From NCBI GenBank assembly GCA_902514625.1, contig CABXRK010000001.1:1-64000 (forward strand): 64,000 nucleotides of DNA. The letters are read 5' to 3'. This DNA comes from an uncultured Bacteroidota bacterium (GTDB lineage Bacteria; Bacteroidota; Bacteroidia; Flavobacteriales; Flavobacteriaceae). How positions within the stretch are numbered: the stretch's first letter is position 1; each line of letters opens with the position of its first letter. A program made the translations under genes and the position numbers. Of this stretch, positions 33,560-44,114 are shown piece after piece. The notes beneath the pieces are model-generated. The model searched no databases, had not been told where the DNA came from, and worked only from the letters and a program-made list of their open reading frames with translations.

Positions 33560-34660
33560 ATGGAAATATCTGGTCCATATTTAACTATTAATCTAAAAAA
33601 CCTAGAACATAATTTGAATCTTCTTAGGTCTAAATTAAAAAAAACGACTGAAGTGATTCCTGTAATTAAAGCTGACGGCTATGGTTCCAATGCTATAGTT
33701 ATAACAAAGAAGCTTATTAGTCTCGGCATAAAACGTTTCGCTGTAGCTTCAACGAAAGAAGGTGTTGAATTGAGAAATGCCGGAATAAAAAATCCGATTA
33801 TGATTTTTTATCCTTATATAAAAAACTTTAAGTTGCTTTTTGAAAATAAATTGGAACCGGTATTATATTCGAATACGTTAATTAACGCAGCTATAAAATA
33901 TCTTTCAGATTTAAAAATAACTAATTACCCTGTTCATATTAAATTTAATACCGGCCTTAATAGAATTGGTTTATCAATAAATGAATTCGATCTTTCTAAT
34001 TTAACCCCAAAATCAAAATGTTTCAAAATACTTAGCATTTATTCTCACTTAAGTGCATCAGAAAATCCTAGACCCTGTAAATATACTTCCAGCCAAATAA
34101 GTGAATTTGAAAAAATCAAAAAAATTACATCTGAAATTGTTAAACCTGAAATTGGCTTCCATATACTAAATACATCTGGAATATTTAATTATCCTGAAAA
34201 ACAATACGATGCTATTAGATCTGGGATTGGACTCTATGGTTATGCAAATTGCAAAAGCTGGGATTCTGAATTAAAACCAGTTTTAACTCTAAAAGCTCCA
34301 ATAATTCAAATTCTAAAAATAAAAAAAGGTGAAAGTGTTGGTTACAATAATGCTTGGGCATCTAAAAGAAATACTGCCATAGCTATTCTCCCTTTAGGTC
34401 ATGCTGATGGTATTACTAGAAGTTTTGGAAATAAAAAAATAAAAGTTGATATAAATGGCTTTAAATGTCCTATTATTGGGAATATCTGCATGGATATAAT
34501 TATGATTGATGTTACAAATTCTAAATGTAAAGAAGGAGACTTTGTGACTATTTTTGGTGAATCTAATTCTGCTTCATTTATTTCTGAGCAAGCAGGAACT
34601 GTTTCATATGAATTATTAACTGGGCTTTCTCAAAGAATATTAAGAAAAATAATAGAATAA
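33560..34660 (+). CDS. alr: alanine racemase
   Basis: VIPVIKADGYGSNA PLP-Lys motif, GLNRIGLS, IGNICMDIIMIDVT. Confidence 0.96.
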   Translation: MEISGPYLTINLKNLEHNLNLLRSKLKKTTEVIPVIKADGYGSNAIVITKKLISLGIKRFAVASTKEGVELRNAGIKNPIMIFYPYIKNFKLLFENKLEPVLYSNTLINAAIKYLSDLKITNYPVHIKFNTGLNRIGLSINEFDLSNLTPKSKCFKILSIYSHLSASENPRPCKYTSSQISEFEKIKKITSEIVKPEIGFHILNTSGIFNYPEKQYDAIRSGIGLYGYANCKSWDSELKPVLTLKAPIIQILKIKKGESVGYNNAWASKRNTAIAILPLGHADGITRSFGNKKIKVDINGFKCPIIGNICMDIIMIDVTNSKCKEGDFVTIFGESNSASFISEQAGTVSYELLTGLSQRILRKIIE

Positions 34661-34749
34661 ATATAATTTGTTTTATTTATAAGATAATAACGAAAGTCTT
34701 TTCAGGCATTCTTAAAAATAATTACTTTTGTCAAAAACAATAATTAATT

Positions 34750-35739
34750 ATGAAGATTGCTATTGTAGGTGCTACTGGAATGGTTGGGAGAATAATGTTA
34801 GATATTTTATCCAAAAAAAAATTCCCTTTAACTGAATTAATTCTTGTCGCTTCTAATCGATCAATAGGTAAAATCATTTCTTTTAAAAATAAAGATTATT
34901 CCATTGTTGGAATAAAAAAAGCGATTGAACTTAAGCCCGACATAGCTTTATTTTCCGCAGGTGCTAAAATATCTATAAAATGGGCGCCTTTATTTGCTAA
35001 TAATGGGACTACTGTTATAGATAATTCCTCAGCATGGAGAATGGACCCAAAAAAAAAATTAATTATTCCTGAAATTAATTCTAGTGCCCTCAACGAAAAG
35101 GATAAAATTATTTCTAATCCCAATTGTTCAACAATTCAATTATTAATGGTTTTAGCTCCTCTTCATAAAAAATATAAAATTAATCGAATAATCATTTCTA
35201 CATATCAATCTATAACAGGCTCTGGAGTGAAGGCAGTCCATCAATTAGAAAATGAATATAATAATAAAAAGGGGGAAATGGCTTACCATTATCCTATTCA
35301 TAAAAATGCTATACCTCATTGTGATGATTTTACAAAAAATGGATATACAAAAGAAGAAATGAAATTAGTAAACGAAACTCATAAAATATTATCAGATAAG
35401 ACTATCGGTATATCCGCAACAGCAGTTCGAATACCTGTTGTTGGAGGACACAGTGAATCTGTAAATGTTGAATTAAAAAAATCTGCTTCCGTAAAAGGAA
35501 TACAAAAATTATTAAATAAAGAAAGTGGGGTGATAGTAAAAGATGATCCCATTACAAATACTTATCCAATGCCTATTTACGCAGAAGGCAAAGATGATGT
35601 ATTTGTTGGCAGAATTAGAAAAGATCATTCATTATCAAACACTTTCAACTTCTGGATTGTTGCAGATAATCTTCGAAAAGGAGCAGCAACAAACACAATA
35701 CAAATAGCTGAATTCATAATTTCTAAAAGATGGAAATAA
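34750..35739 (+). CDS. asd: aspartate-semialdehyde dehydrogenase
   Basis: MKIAIVGATGMVGRIMLDIL, SNPNCSTIQLLMVLAPLHK, VRIPVVGGHSESV. Confidence 0.97.
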   Translation: MKIAIVGATGMVGRIMLDILSKKKFPLTELILVASNRSIGKIISFKNKDYSIVGIKKAIELKPDIALFSAGAKISIKWAPLFANNGTTVIDNSSAWRMDPKKKLIIPEINSSALNEKDKIISNPNCSTIQLLMVLAPLHKKYKINRIIISTYQSITGSGVKAVHQLENEYNNKKGEMAYHYPIHKNAIPHCDDFTKNGYTKEEMKLVNETHKILSDKTIGISATAVRIPVVGGHSESVNVELKKSASVKGIQKLLNKESGVIVKDDPITNTYPMPIYAEGKDDVFVGRIRKDHSLSNTFNFWIVADNLRKGAATNTIQIAEFIISKRWK

Positions 35740-35750
35740 TTTATTTGAAA

Positions 35751-37094
35751 TTAATTTTCTAGTTGAAAATCTTCCATGAATTTTGTAGTATACTTTCCCT
35801 TTAAATATAATGGATGATCCATTAACTTCCTGTGAAATGGAATAGTTGTTGAAATTCCTTCAATCACAAATTCATCCAAAGCCCTTTTCATTTTATTTAT
35901 AGCTTCTTCTCTTGTTTGAGCAGTCGTAATAAGTTTTGCAATCATTGAATCATAAAAAGGAGAGATCGTATATCCCGAATAAACATGCGTGTCAATCCTG
36001 ACTCCATGCCCTCCTGGAATATTTAAATTTGTTATTTTTCCAGGACATGGTCTAAAATCATTAAATGGATCTTCAGCATTAATTCTACATTCTATGGAAT
36101 GCATTTTTGGAAAATAATTTTTACCAGAAATAGGCTCACCAAATGCTACCTTTATTTGCTCTCTAATTAGATCAAAATCTAATACTTGTTCAGTTACAGG
36201 ATGTTCGACTTGAATTCTAGTATTCATTTCCATAAAATAAAAATTTCTGTTTTTATCTACTAAAAATTCGACAGTCCCAGCTCCTTCATATTTTATATAT
36301 TTTGCAGCTTTAACAGCAGCTTTACCCATTTTCTTTCTTAAATCTTCAGTCATAAAAGGAGATGGCGTTTCTTCGGTCAACTTTTGATGTCTTCGTTGTA
36401 TAGAACAATCTCTTTCTGAAAGATGACATGCTTTTCCATACCTATCTCCAACAATTTGTATTTCAATATGTCTTGGATCTTCAATTAATTTTTCCATATA
36501 CATAGCATCATTTCCGAATGATGCAGCTGCTTCTTTACGCGCACTATTCCATGAATCCTCAATATCTTCAATTGACCAAACAGCCCTCATCCCTTTCCCT
36601 CCACCTCCAGCACTAGCTTTAAGCATTAAAGGAAATCCTATTTCTTTGGTTAATTCAATTGCCTCCTCTAAAGTTTCTACTTCCCCATTTGATCCAGGAA
36701 TAGTTGGAATTCCTGCTTTTTTCATAGTAGAAATTGCAGAAGCCTTATCTCCCATTTTTTCAATCATCTCAGCAGAAGCACCAATAAATTTTATTTTATG
36801 TTCTTCACACATCTTTGAAAATTTAGAGTTTTCAGATAAAAAACCATAACCAGGGTGAATTGCATCAACATTAGTAATCTCTGCTGCTGATAAAATATTA
36901 GATGCTTTTAAATACGATTCTGAACTAGCAGAAGGTCCAATACATACCGCTTCATCAGCAAATTTAACATGGAGACTTTCTTGATCTGATTGAGAATATA
37001 CTGCAACAGACTTTATCCCCATTTCCTTACATGTTCTTATAATTCGAAGTGCTATTTCACCTCTATTAGCAACTAAAACTTTTTTGAATATCAT
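35751..37094 (-). CDS. accC: acetyl-CoA carboxylase, biotin carboxylase subunit
   Basis: KVLVANRGEIALRIIRTCKEMG, KASAGGGGKGMR, FYFMEMNTRIQVEHPVTE. Confidence 0.97.
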   Translation of the reverse strand: MIFKKVLVANRGEIALRIIRTCKEMGIKSVAVYSQSDQESLHVKFADEAVCIGPSASSESYLKASNILSAAEITNVDAIHPGYGFLSENSKFSKMCEEHKIKFIGASAEMIEKMGDKASAISTMKKAGIPTIPGSNGEVETLEEAIELTKEIGFPLMLKASAGGGGKGMRAVWSIEDIEDSWNSARKEAAASFGNDAMYMEKLIEDPRHIEIQIVGDRYGKACHLSERDCSIQRRHQKLTEETPSPFMTEDLRKKMGKAAVKAAKYIKYEGAGTVEFLVDKNRNFYFMEMNTRIQVEHPVTEQVLDFDLIREQIKVAFGEPISGKNYFPKMHSIECRINAEDPFNDFRPCPGKITNLNIPGGHGVRIDTHVYSGYTISPFYDSMIAKLITTAQTREEAINKMKRALDEFVIEGISTTIPFHRKLMDHPLYLKGKYTTKFMEDFQLEN

Positions 37095-37105
37095 CTTTTA
37101 GCTAA

Positions 37106-37597
37106 TTATGAAGGGTCAACTAAAAATAAAGGTTGATCAAATTCAACTGGAGAAGAATCCTCTACTAGAATTTTAACAATTTTTCCTTGAATTTCAGATT
37201 CAATTTCATTAAATAATTTCATTGCCTCAATTACGCAGAGAACATCACCTTCTTTAACTTCGGATCCAACATCTACAAAAGTCGGTTTATCAGGTGATGG
37301 TTTCCTGTAAAATGTACCAATTATAGGAGATTTAATAATTTCATAACTTTTATCATCAGAATCCGTTAATTCTTCTGAAATATTTGTTTGTAATAACTTA
37401 TCATCTAATTTTTTCTCTTCTAAAACAACTATAGGATCTTTAGATGAAAGGCTGTCAGCGGTTGAGGGATTTTTAGGAGAAGATTTTTTTAAGTCTGTTT
37501 TTATAGTAATCTTAAATTCTCTCAATTCTAATCTAACTTCACTGACTTTAGACTTAGCGACAAATTTAATTAAGTTTTTTATTTCTTTAATATCCAT
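37106..37597 (-). CDS. accB: acetyl-CoA carboxylase biotin carboxyl carrier protein
   Basis: C-terminal [17 protein letters not shown] biotinyl-Lys motif. Confidence 0.96.
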   Translation of the reverse strand: MDIKEIKNLIKFVAKSKVSEVRLELREFKITIKTDLKKSSPKNPSTADSLSSKDPIVVLEEKKLDDKLLQTNISEELTDSDDKSYEIIKSPIIGTFYRKPSPDKPTFVDVGSEVKEGDVLCVIEAMKLFNEIESEIQGKIVKILVEDSSPVEFDQPLFLVDPS

Positions 37598-37814
37598 TCT
37601 TTAAACTTTATAACCCCCAATTATTTTTAAAATAGGTAAAAAAAATTAGATAAATTGAAAAAAATAAAGATAATAAATTCCTTATACTGATTTGTTTTCA
37701 TTAAATTATTTTTGAAAATCATTATCTAAAAGTGAAGATACTAGTTTTTTAAACTCTATAAAATCTTTTAGAAAAAAACATTTAATTGATCAATGAGAAA
37801 TAAAATTATATTTC

Positions 37815-38012
37815 CTATGCTTCCGAGATTTCTTCATTATCTATAATCACTTTACCTTTATAATATAATTTCCCTTCATGCCAATGAGCCCTATGGTAAA
37901 GATGAGCTTCGCCCGTAGTTTTATCAATAGAAATTTGAGAATGAGAAGCTTTATAATGAGTCCTTCTTTTATTTCTTCTCGTTTTAGAAATTTTTCTTTT
38001 TGGATGTGCCAT
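37815..38012 (-). CDS. rpmF: 50S ribosomal protein L32
   Basis: [21 protein letters not shown]. Confidence 0.95.
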   Translation of the reverse strand: MAHPKRKISKTRRNKRRTHYKASHSQISIDKTTGEAHLYHRAHWHEGKLYYKGKVIIDNEEISEA

Positions 38013-38033
38013 TTTATATGCTTAAAATTAATT

Positions 38034-38546
38034 TCAAAGTAAATCTTTTAATTTATCCCATCTAGGATCTGTTTTTTTTAAATTTCTTGGTTGATATTCT
38101 TTTAACTTTTTTAGAACGTAGGAATCTAAAGTGCCTTTTTTAATCCCAGGATGTGTTTTTTTTAAAGGAATAGATAATATTAACATTTCATAAATATATT
38201 GAGAAATATCAATCTTATGACTGCCGTGAGGAAGAAAAATAATTTCATCATCAATATCATTATATTCTTTAGCGAATTTAACCATTATCTTAAATTCTTC
38301 TTTAATAGTCATGTCAAACGGTTCATTTGACACATCACAATCAATATTAATAATCCCGGATGAATAAAATTTTATATTAATCAAATTAAACTTCTTTTCT
38401 AATGAAACTAAAGTTTTTATTTTTGAAAAATTAAATTCCTTATATTCAAAAGCTTCAAAGAACCCATTATCAATTTCAAAATCATAATTATAAACTCCTT
38501 CCTTCAATCCTCCAAAATGAATGATATACTTTGACAAAGAATTCAT
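38034..38546 (-). CDS. DUF177/YceD family protein
   Basis: Adjacent to rpmF; INIDCDVSNEPFDMTI...C-terminal DPRWDKLKDL. Confidence 0.88.
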   Translation of the reverse strand: MNSLSKYIIHFGGLKEGVYNYDFEIDNGFFEAFEYKEFNFSKIKTLVSLEKKFNLINIKFYSSGIINIDCDVSNEPFDMTIKEEFKIMVKFAKEYNDIDDEIIFLPHGSHKIDISQYIYEMLILSIPLKKTHPGIKKGTLDSYVLKKLKEYQPRNLKKTDPRWDKLKDLL

Positions 38547-38615
38547 GATTTCGTTATTGAGCGAGCAAATTTAATAAAATTTTGAGTATCCTGTGGTTTA
38601 ATCTAAATTTTTAAT

Positions 38616-39626
38616 TTAAATCCTCTTTTTAGATCTTCTAATTAAAATTTTTCTTGCTAATAAAAGCGCTTCAATAAATGATTCTTTATTAGCTATTCCT
38701 TTCCCTGCAATATCATAGCCAGTCCCATGATCAGGAGATGTCCTAATCTTATTTAAACCAGCGGTAAAATTAACTCCCTTTCCAAAAGAAACTAATTTAA
38801 ATGGAATTAATCCTTGATCGTGGTAAATAGCTAAAACAGCATCAAATTCTAAATATTTCTTAGTCCCAAAAAAACTATCAGCAGAATAAGGGCCAAAGGC
38901 TAAAACCCCTTTTTTATTTATTTTTTTTATAGTAGGTATAAGAATTTCCTTGTCCTGATCACCAATAATTCCATTGTCTCCAACATGTGGATTTAAAGAT
39001 AGTACAGCAATTGAAGGAGATGATATACCAAAATCCTTTTTAAGGGATTCTTCTATAATTCTCACTTTCTTTTCTATTAAAGAAGATGAAAAATAAGAGT
39101 TAATTTCTTTTATATTTATGTGCTCGGTTAATAATCCAACTTTAAATTTTCTGCTAACCATTAACATCAAACTGTCTCCTTCTAGCTTATCATTAAAATA
39201 CTCGGTGTGGCCATTATAATTAAATCGCTCCGTTTGTATGTTAGATTTATTAATTGGTGCAGTAACCAATGCCGAAATATTATTTTGAATTAATGCTTTA
39301 GTTGAAGCTTCTAAACTTTTTAAAGAAATTTCTCCTGCTTTTTTAGAGACTTTTCCAAATTTCACATTATAATCCTGATCTAATACATTAATAATATTTA
39401 ATTGATTTGTTTTTGGTTTTTTAATGTCCTTTAAAATTGTAATTTCTGTGTTTAAATTAAAATGTTTTTTTTGAAAAGACATGATCTTTAAACTCCCAAA
39501 AACAATTGGAGTGAAAAAGTCATACATTTTTTTATCTTCAAAAGTCTTAAGAATTACCTCAATTCCTATGCCATTTGGATCCCCTATTGAAATCCCTATT
39601 ATTATTTTTCTTTGAAGAGCCATCAA
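38616..39626 (-). CDS. pdxA: 4-hydroxythreonine-4-phosphate dehydrogenase
   Basis: GISIGDPNGIGIEVILK, LNPHVGDNGIIGDQDKEI, AIYHDQGLIPFKL, RTSPDHGTGYDIAGK. Confidence 0.96.
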   Translation of the reverse strand: MMALQRKIIIGISIGDPNGIGIEVILKTFEDKKMYDFFTPIVFGSLKIMSFQKKHFNLNTEITILKDIKKPKTNQLNIINVLDQDYNVKFGKVSKKAGEISLKSLEASTKALIQNNISALVTAPINKSNIQTERFNYNGHTEYFNDKLEGDSLMLMVSRKFKVGLLTEHINIKEINSYFSSSLIEKKVRIIEESLKKDFGISSPSIAVLSLNPHVGDNGIIGDQDKEILIPTIKKINKKGVLAFGPYSADSFFGTKKYLEFDAVLAIYHDQGLIPFKLVSFGKGVNFTAGLNKIRTSPDHGTGYDIAGKGIANKESFIEALLLARKILIRRSKKRI

Positions 39627-39678
39627 TTCCTAGATTTATTCCTATTTTTAATTCAAATTTAATCAATATAATTAATCA

Positions 39679-40275
39679 ATGTTCACTGGCATAATAGAGT
39701 GTTTTGGTAAAATAGTTAGAATAGAAAAAAAATCTGAAAATCTAAGCCTATATATTGATAGTCCAATAACTCCAGAATTAAAAATAGATCAAAGTTTATC
39801 TCATAATGGTGTTTGTCTAACAGTTGTCGGAATAAAAAAAACAATTTATAATGTAATCGCTATTAAAGAAACTTGTGAAAAAACCAATCTTAGGCTTCTA
39901 AAAATAGGTGATATTATAAATTTAGAACGAGCTATAAAAGTAGGCGATAGACTTGATGGTCATATTGTTCAAGGCCATATTGATCAAATAGGGGTTTGCT
40001 CAAAAATTATTGAACAAGGAGGAAGTTGGATCTTTTCTTTTAAATATGACCCTAAAAGTCAAAACATTACAATTAATAAAGGCTCTATAACTATAAATGG
40101 TGTAAGTTTAACTATAGTAAATTCAAACAAATCTTCTTTTTCAGTAGCAATTATACCTTATACCTACAAAAACACAAATTTTCATTTAATTTCTAAAGGA
40201 TCACATGTGAACTTAGAATTTGATATATTAGGAAAATTTTTCCAAAAAAGGATGAATCTTTTTTTAAATAAGTAA
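39679..40275 (+). CDS. ribE: riboflavin synthase
   Basis: MFTGIIECFGKIVRIE, SHNGVCLTV, DRLDGHIVQGHIDQ, INGVSLTIVN. Confidence 0.96.
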   Translation: MFTGIIECFGKIVRIEKKSENLSLYIDSPITPELKIDQSLSHNGVCLTVVGIKKTIYNVIAIKETCEKTNLRLLKIGDIINLERAIKVGDRLDGHIVQGHIDQIGVCSKIIEQGGSWIFSFKYDPKSQNITINKGSITINGVSLTIVNSNKSSFSVAIIPYTYKNTNFHLISKGSHVNLEFDILGKFFQKRMNLFLNK

Positions 40276-40317
40276 TGGTCTGTAAATTATTTTTAAATTA
40301 GTGGTAAAACAAAAAAA

Positions 40318-41586
40318 ATGAACATCCTTGAACTTTCTACAATTTTACTTCTTTTAGCTTCAATTTTCTCGATAGTAAACTTAAGACTCTTAAAACTTCC
40401 CCAAACAATTGGATTAATGGTTTTAGCAATAATTTTATCAGTTATTGTTTTAATTGTTGGATTTGTTTTTCCTGACTTTTTAGAAGCAGCTTCAAGCATT
40501 ACTCAAAAGTTTGATTTTAGCACTTTGCTGATTGATGTAATGCTCCCTTTCCTCTTATTTGCTGGAGCTATTTCTATAAGTGTTCATGAACTATTAAAAG
40601 ACAAATTAACAATTCTATTACTCGCTTCCTTTGGTGTTGTTTTTTCTACATTTACAGTTGGGATTGTTACTTTCTGGCTAACTCAACAACCTTTTCTTGG
40701 TTTAAGTTCATTAAACCTTACCATTATAGATTGCCTTCTATTTGGTGCGCTAATAGCTCCAACCGATCCAATTGCTGTTCTTGCAATGGTAAAAAAAATG
40801 AATTTATCTAAAGCTACGGAAACTCGAATAGCTGGAGAATCTCTATTTAACGATGGTATCGGGGTTGTAATATTTCTTACTCTTTTAAATATTAAAATTG
40901 AAGGAATTGATACTGTTACTGTTCAAAGTGTCGGAAGCTTATTTATTACAGAAGTTCTCGGAGGGGCTATTTTAGGAGCTGTTATAGGATATTTAGGGTT
41001 AAAATTATTGTTATATATAGAAAACCAACATGTTGAGCTTGAAGTTATTATTACTCTATCTCTTGTGCTATTGGTTTCTGTTGTAGCTCATCGATTTCAC
41101 TTTTCTGGTCCAATCGGTGTCGTTATAATGGGATTATTTTTAAATAGAAACATTGATACTGATGATCAAACAGAAGGAATTCAAAAAGCTATGGGCGATT
41201 ATGTTTATAAATTCTGGCACCTTTTAGACGAAACATTAAATGCCGTTCTTTTTATCCTAATTGGATTAGAGATATTAGCAATTTTTAATGGATTTCAAAT
41301 TAGTTATCTAATTCTTTCATTTTTAATAATTGTTTTAGTAGTTCTATCTCGTGGATTAGGTGTTTTTATTCCTATCAAATTACTTTCTATTAAAAAGAAA
41401 TTTGAAAAAAATACTGCCCTAATAATAACCTGGGGGGGGCTTAGAGGAGGTTTAAGTATAGCGTTAGCTCTTAATTTGCCTGCATCACTAGGTGATGGTA
41501 AATCCCTAATTTTATTTTTAACTTATGCAGTTGTTTTATTCACAATTTTAGTGCAAGGTTTAACGTTGAAAAAAATTGTTAAATAA
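40318..41586 (+). CDS. sodium/proton antiporter (CPA1/NhaP-like)
   Basis: Multi-TM; FGALIAPTDPIAVLAMVKK, GESLFNDGIGVVIF, ITWGGLRGGLSIALAL. Confidence 0.93.
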   Translation: MNILELSTILLLLASIFSIVNLRLLKLPQTIGLMVLAIILSVIVLIVGFVFPDFLEAASSITQKFDFSTLLIDVMLPFLLFAGAISISVHELLKDKLTILLLASFGVVFSTFTVGIVTFWLTQQPFLGLSSLNLTIIDCLLFGALIAPTDPIAVLAMVKKMNLSKATETRIAGESLFNDGIGVVIFLTLLNIKIEGIDTVTVQSVGSLFITEVLGGAILGAVIGYLGLKLLLYIENQHVELEVIITLSLVLLVSVVAHRFHFSGPIGVVIMGLFLNRNIDTDDQTEGIQKAMGDYVYKFWHLLDETLNAVLFILIGLEILAIFNGFQISYLILSFLIIVLVVLSRGLGVFIPIKLLSIKKKFEKNTALIITWGGLRGGLSIALALNLPASLGDGKSLILFLTYAVVLFTILVQGLTLKKIVK

Positions 41587-41589
41587 ATT

Positions 41590-41760
41590 TTATTTGGTTT
41601 TCCTAGAAGGAAGTAATAGTTCAATTAAAATTCCTAACAATCCAAATAATAAACCTAGGATAAATCCTTCATAATGGTTTCTCCCTTTTCTTTCAGCTAA
41701 ATAAGCTCCTATAGCGCCAAATATTATTCCAATTGCAGTAATTATTAATATCGATTGCAT
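41590..41760 (-). CDS. small hydrophobic membrane protein, 56 aa (absent from the supplied ORF track)
   Basis: Hand translation of the minus strand: MQSILIITAIGIIFGAIGAYLAERKGRNHYEGFILGLFLGLLGILIELLLPSRKTK*. Two TM segments, fits the gap between its neighbours. Confidence 0.65.
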   Translation of the reverse strand: MQSILIITAIGIIFGAIGAYLAERKGRNHYEGFILGLLFGLLGILIELLLPSRKTK

Positions 41761-41768
41761 AATTTTTT

Positions 41769-42581
41769 TTATTCCTTATATAAAACAGGATTTAAGTGAG
41801 TATTTATTACTTCGCCGACAATAGCATTAGGACACCATGTATTCCAATCATTTTCTTGGCCTTCATTTTCAGGTTTTTTTAATTTCATTTTGTGATCCAT
41901 ATAAATAACTGTCATAACCTTCCTAGCATTATTAGTTTTATTAGCTCCAGCCCTATGAAAAACCCAACCCGAATGAAAACTAATTTCTCCTATATCAAAT
42001 TTCTGAACAATATGATCAAAATCTGTAACCCTCAATCTCTCATGTATAATTTTTTCACTATCATCACTAATAGCAAGATCCCTGCCTTCTTTTATTTTAT
42101 GACTTCCTGAACTAAATTCTAAAGGTCCCATTTCTAGAGGAGTTTCTTGAAGCGGAATCCATGCAGTAATAGTTTTATCTGATTCAAAAGGCCAATAATA
42201 CTGATCTGCATGCCAGGGGGTAATCCCCCCTCCAGCCTCTTTAAATAAAGCCTGATCATGATACATTCTTACTCCAGTAATGCCCATTAAATTTGAAGCA
42301 ATTCTTGCTAAACGTTTTGAAAAAACAAATTCTTTTACCTGATCATTTTCTCTCCACAAATTCATCAATTGAAGAAATGCTTTACCATATGTATCTCTTT
42401 GATTCAAAGGTCTTTTATTTTTAGATAAAGAATCAACTGTTTTAGATATAACTTCATTATAATAATTAATGGTCTCTTTAGAAAAGACATTTTTAAGCTT
42501 AATAAATTTATTAATTTGAAAAAAACTAATTTGTTCTTTAGAGAGGCTATAATAACTTTTAAGTTCTTTATTGTTATACAT
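41769..42581 (-). CDS. phytanoyl-CoA dioxygenase (PhyH) family Fe(II)/2OG oxygenase
   Basis: GITPWHADQYYWPFES (HxD), ISFHSGWVFHRAGANKTNNARKVMTVIYMD. Confidence 0.9.
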   Translation of the reverse strand: MYNNKELKSYYSLSKEQISFFQINKFIKLKNVFSKETINYYNEVISKTVDSLSKNKRPLNQRDTYGKAFLQLMNLWRENDQVKEFVFSKRLARIASNLMGITGVRMYHDQALFKEAGGGITPWHADQYYWPFESDKTITAWIPLQETPLEMGPLEFSSGSHKIKEGRDLAISDDSEKIIHERLRVTDFDHIVQKFDIGEISFHSGWVFHRAGANKTNNARKVMTVIYMDHKMKLKKPENEGQENDWNTWCPNAIVGEVINTHLNPVLYKE

Positions 42582-42622
42582 AAAATTAGATTTAAGTTAT
42601 TTTAAAATTATAAAAATCTTTT

Positions 42623-43279
42623 CTATCTATCATTAAGTAAAGAAAAAACATAAAACATTTCTCTAGCTATTTGATAACTAGTTTTTAAATACTCTTTTTC
42701 TTCAATTTCAGAATTATCAAATAGTTTAGGATCTTTATATGCAATTGTCATTTTAAAATCTGAACCATAAACTAAAGGACATTTTTTTTCAGCAGAAGTA
42801 CAGGTTAAAACTGCAACAAAATTATTTTTTGGATTGTTTATATGATTAATTTTTTTTGAAAACAATTTAATTTCTGGTTTATTTTGAGAATATCTAACCA
42901 AATAAATCGAATTTTTTTCTCTTGTTAGCTGCTTAACAAAAAACCCCATTTGGACTAACGAGTTAATAACTGATGGATGCACAAATGTTGATAAAGTACC
43001 CCCCGAGAAAGTTTCTAAATAATCCAAATTAAAAAACGAGGAAAAAACTTTAGCCCAAACCTGACAGTATTGACTTCTTCTAGAGTTATGTGTGCAAATA
43101 AAATTTAAATTTATTTTTTGATTCAATAAAATTTTATTTTTCAAATACTTAATTAAAGGATTTAAGACAAGCTTTCTGTCATAATTTAAATCTTTATTTT
43201 TTATACTTTCAATTACTTTATCAATCTTCAAAAAAGTGCCTTTTGTCATTCCTATTAAATTATACTTAAAATTAGCCAA
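42623..43279 (-). CDS. low-molecular-weight protein-tyrosine-phosphatase/arsenate-reductase-like protein
   Basis: NFICTHNSRRSQYCQVWA P-loop-like motif; CTSAEKKCPLVYGSDFKMTIAYKDPKLFD. Confidence 0.8.
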   Translation of the reverse strand: MANFKYNLIGMTKGTFLKIDKVIESIKNKDLNYDRKLVLNPLIKYLKNKILLNQKINLNFICTHNSRRSQYCQVWAKVFSSFFNLDYLETFSGGTLSTFVHPSVINSLVQMGFFVKQLTREKNSIYLVRYSQNKPEIKLFSKKINHINNPKNNFVAVLTCTSAEKKCPLVYGSDFKMTIAYKDPKLFDNSEIEEKEYLKTSYQIAREMFYVFSLLNDR

Positions 43280-43407
43280 TATTATTCTGATATAAATAAA
43301 ATGCTATTTTAATTAAACTAAATATATTTGTTTATAATTTAGTGAAATTCTATTAATGCTTTTTAATCAAAATGTGCTGTCAATTTATTTTGAAATTTAA
43401 ATGTTAG

Positions 43408-43818
43408 ATGAAAAAAACAATAGTAAAAGAAGACTATCTTAAGATAATTTATAAAATCATAGAAAAAGGCGATAAAGTTTCTGTTTCTAAAATTGCTAAA
43501 CATTTAAACATTAGTTATTCTTCTGTTTCTAACATGCTAAAAAAACTTAAAACACTTGGCTGGGTTTCTTATCAACCATATCAACCTATTAAACTAACAC
43601 CTTTAGGAGAAAAAGTTTCCAGTAAAATTGTTTCTAAACACAGGCTTACAGAAATGTTTCTTGTGGATGTTATGAAGTTTAAGCCAAATGAAGTTCATGA
43701 AATCGCTGAAGAAATTGAGCACATAAATAATCCCGAATTTTTTAATAGAATGAAAAATTTAATAAAAAATCCTAAAAAAGATCCGCATGGATCTAAAATT
43801 CCAAATTCTAGTTATTAA
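43408..43818 (+). CDS. DtxR/MntR-type metal-dependent transcriptional regulator (two-domain, no SH3-like tail)
   Basis: EDYLKIIYKIIEKGDKVSVSKIAKHLNISYSSVSNMLKKLKTLGWVSYQPYQPIKLTPLGE...KHRLTEMFL. Confidence 0.83.
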   Translation: MKKTIVKEDYLKIIYKIIEKGDKVSVSKIAKHLNISYSSVSNMLKKLKTLGWVSYQPYQPIKLTPLGEKVSSKIVSKHRLTEMFLVDVMKFKPNEVHEIAEEIEHINNPEFFNRMKNLIKNPKKDPHGSKIPNSSY

Positions 43819-43826
43819 TTTTTATA

Positions 43827-44114
43827 ATGAACATACCTATGATAGAATGGTGCAAAAAATACTTAGGTTGGCTAGGTTTTATATTTTTTTTATTGGGAGG
43901 TTTACTCACTTTTATTAGTGACTACTTTTACAACATCAATATATCTGAATTGGCTTTTAGTTCTTTCGGAATAATGGCAGCATGTCAAACTATTCAAGAC
44001 CTTTTGCTGAAAAGAATTTCAAAAAATTGGTCAAATAAAAAAAGATCCCTTTTTATTTATTTCATTATCATTATGTCTTTAATCATATTTGTTTTTTTGC
44101 CTTTTTATTTTTAA
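43827..44114 (+). CDS. hypothetical membrane protein
   Basis: 95-aa ORF with predicted TM segments, directly downstream of the DtxR-like gene. Confidence 0.6.
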   Translation: MNIPMIEWCKKYLGWLGFIFFLLGGLLTFISDYFYNINISELAFSSFGIMAACQTIQDLLLKRISKNWSNKKRSLFIYFIIIMSLIIFVFLPFYF

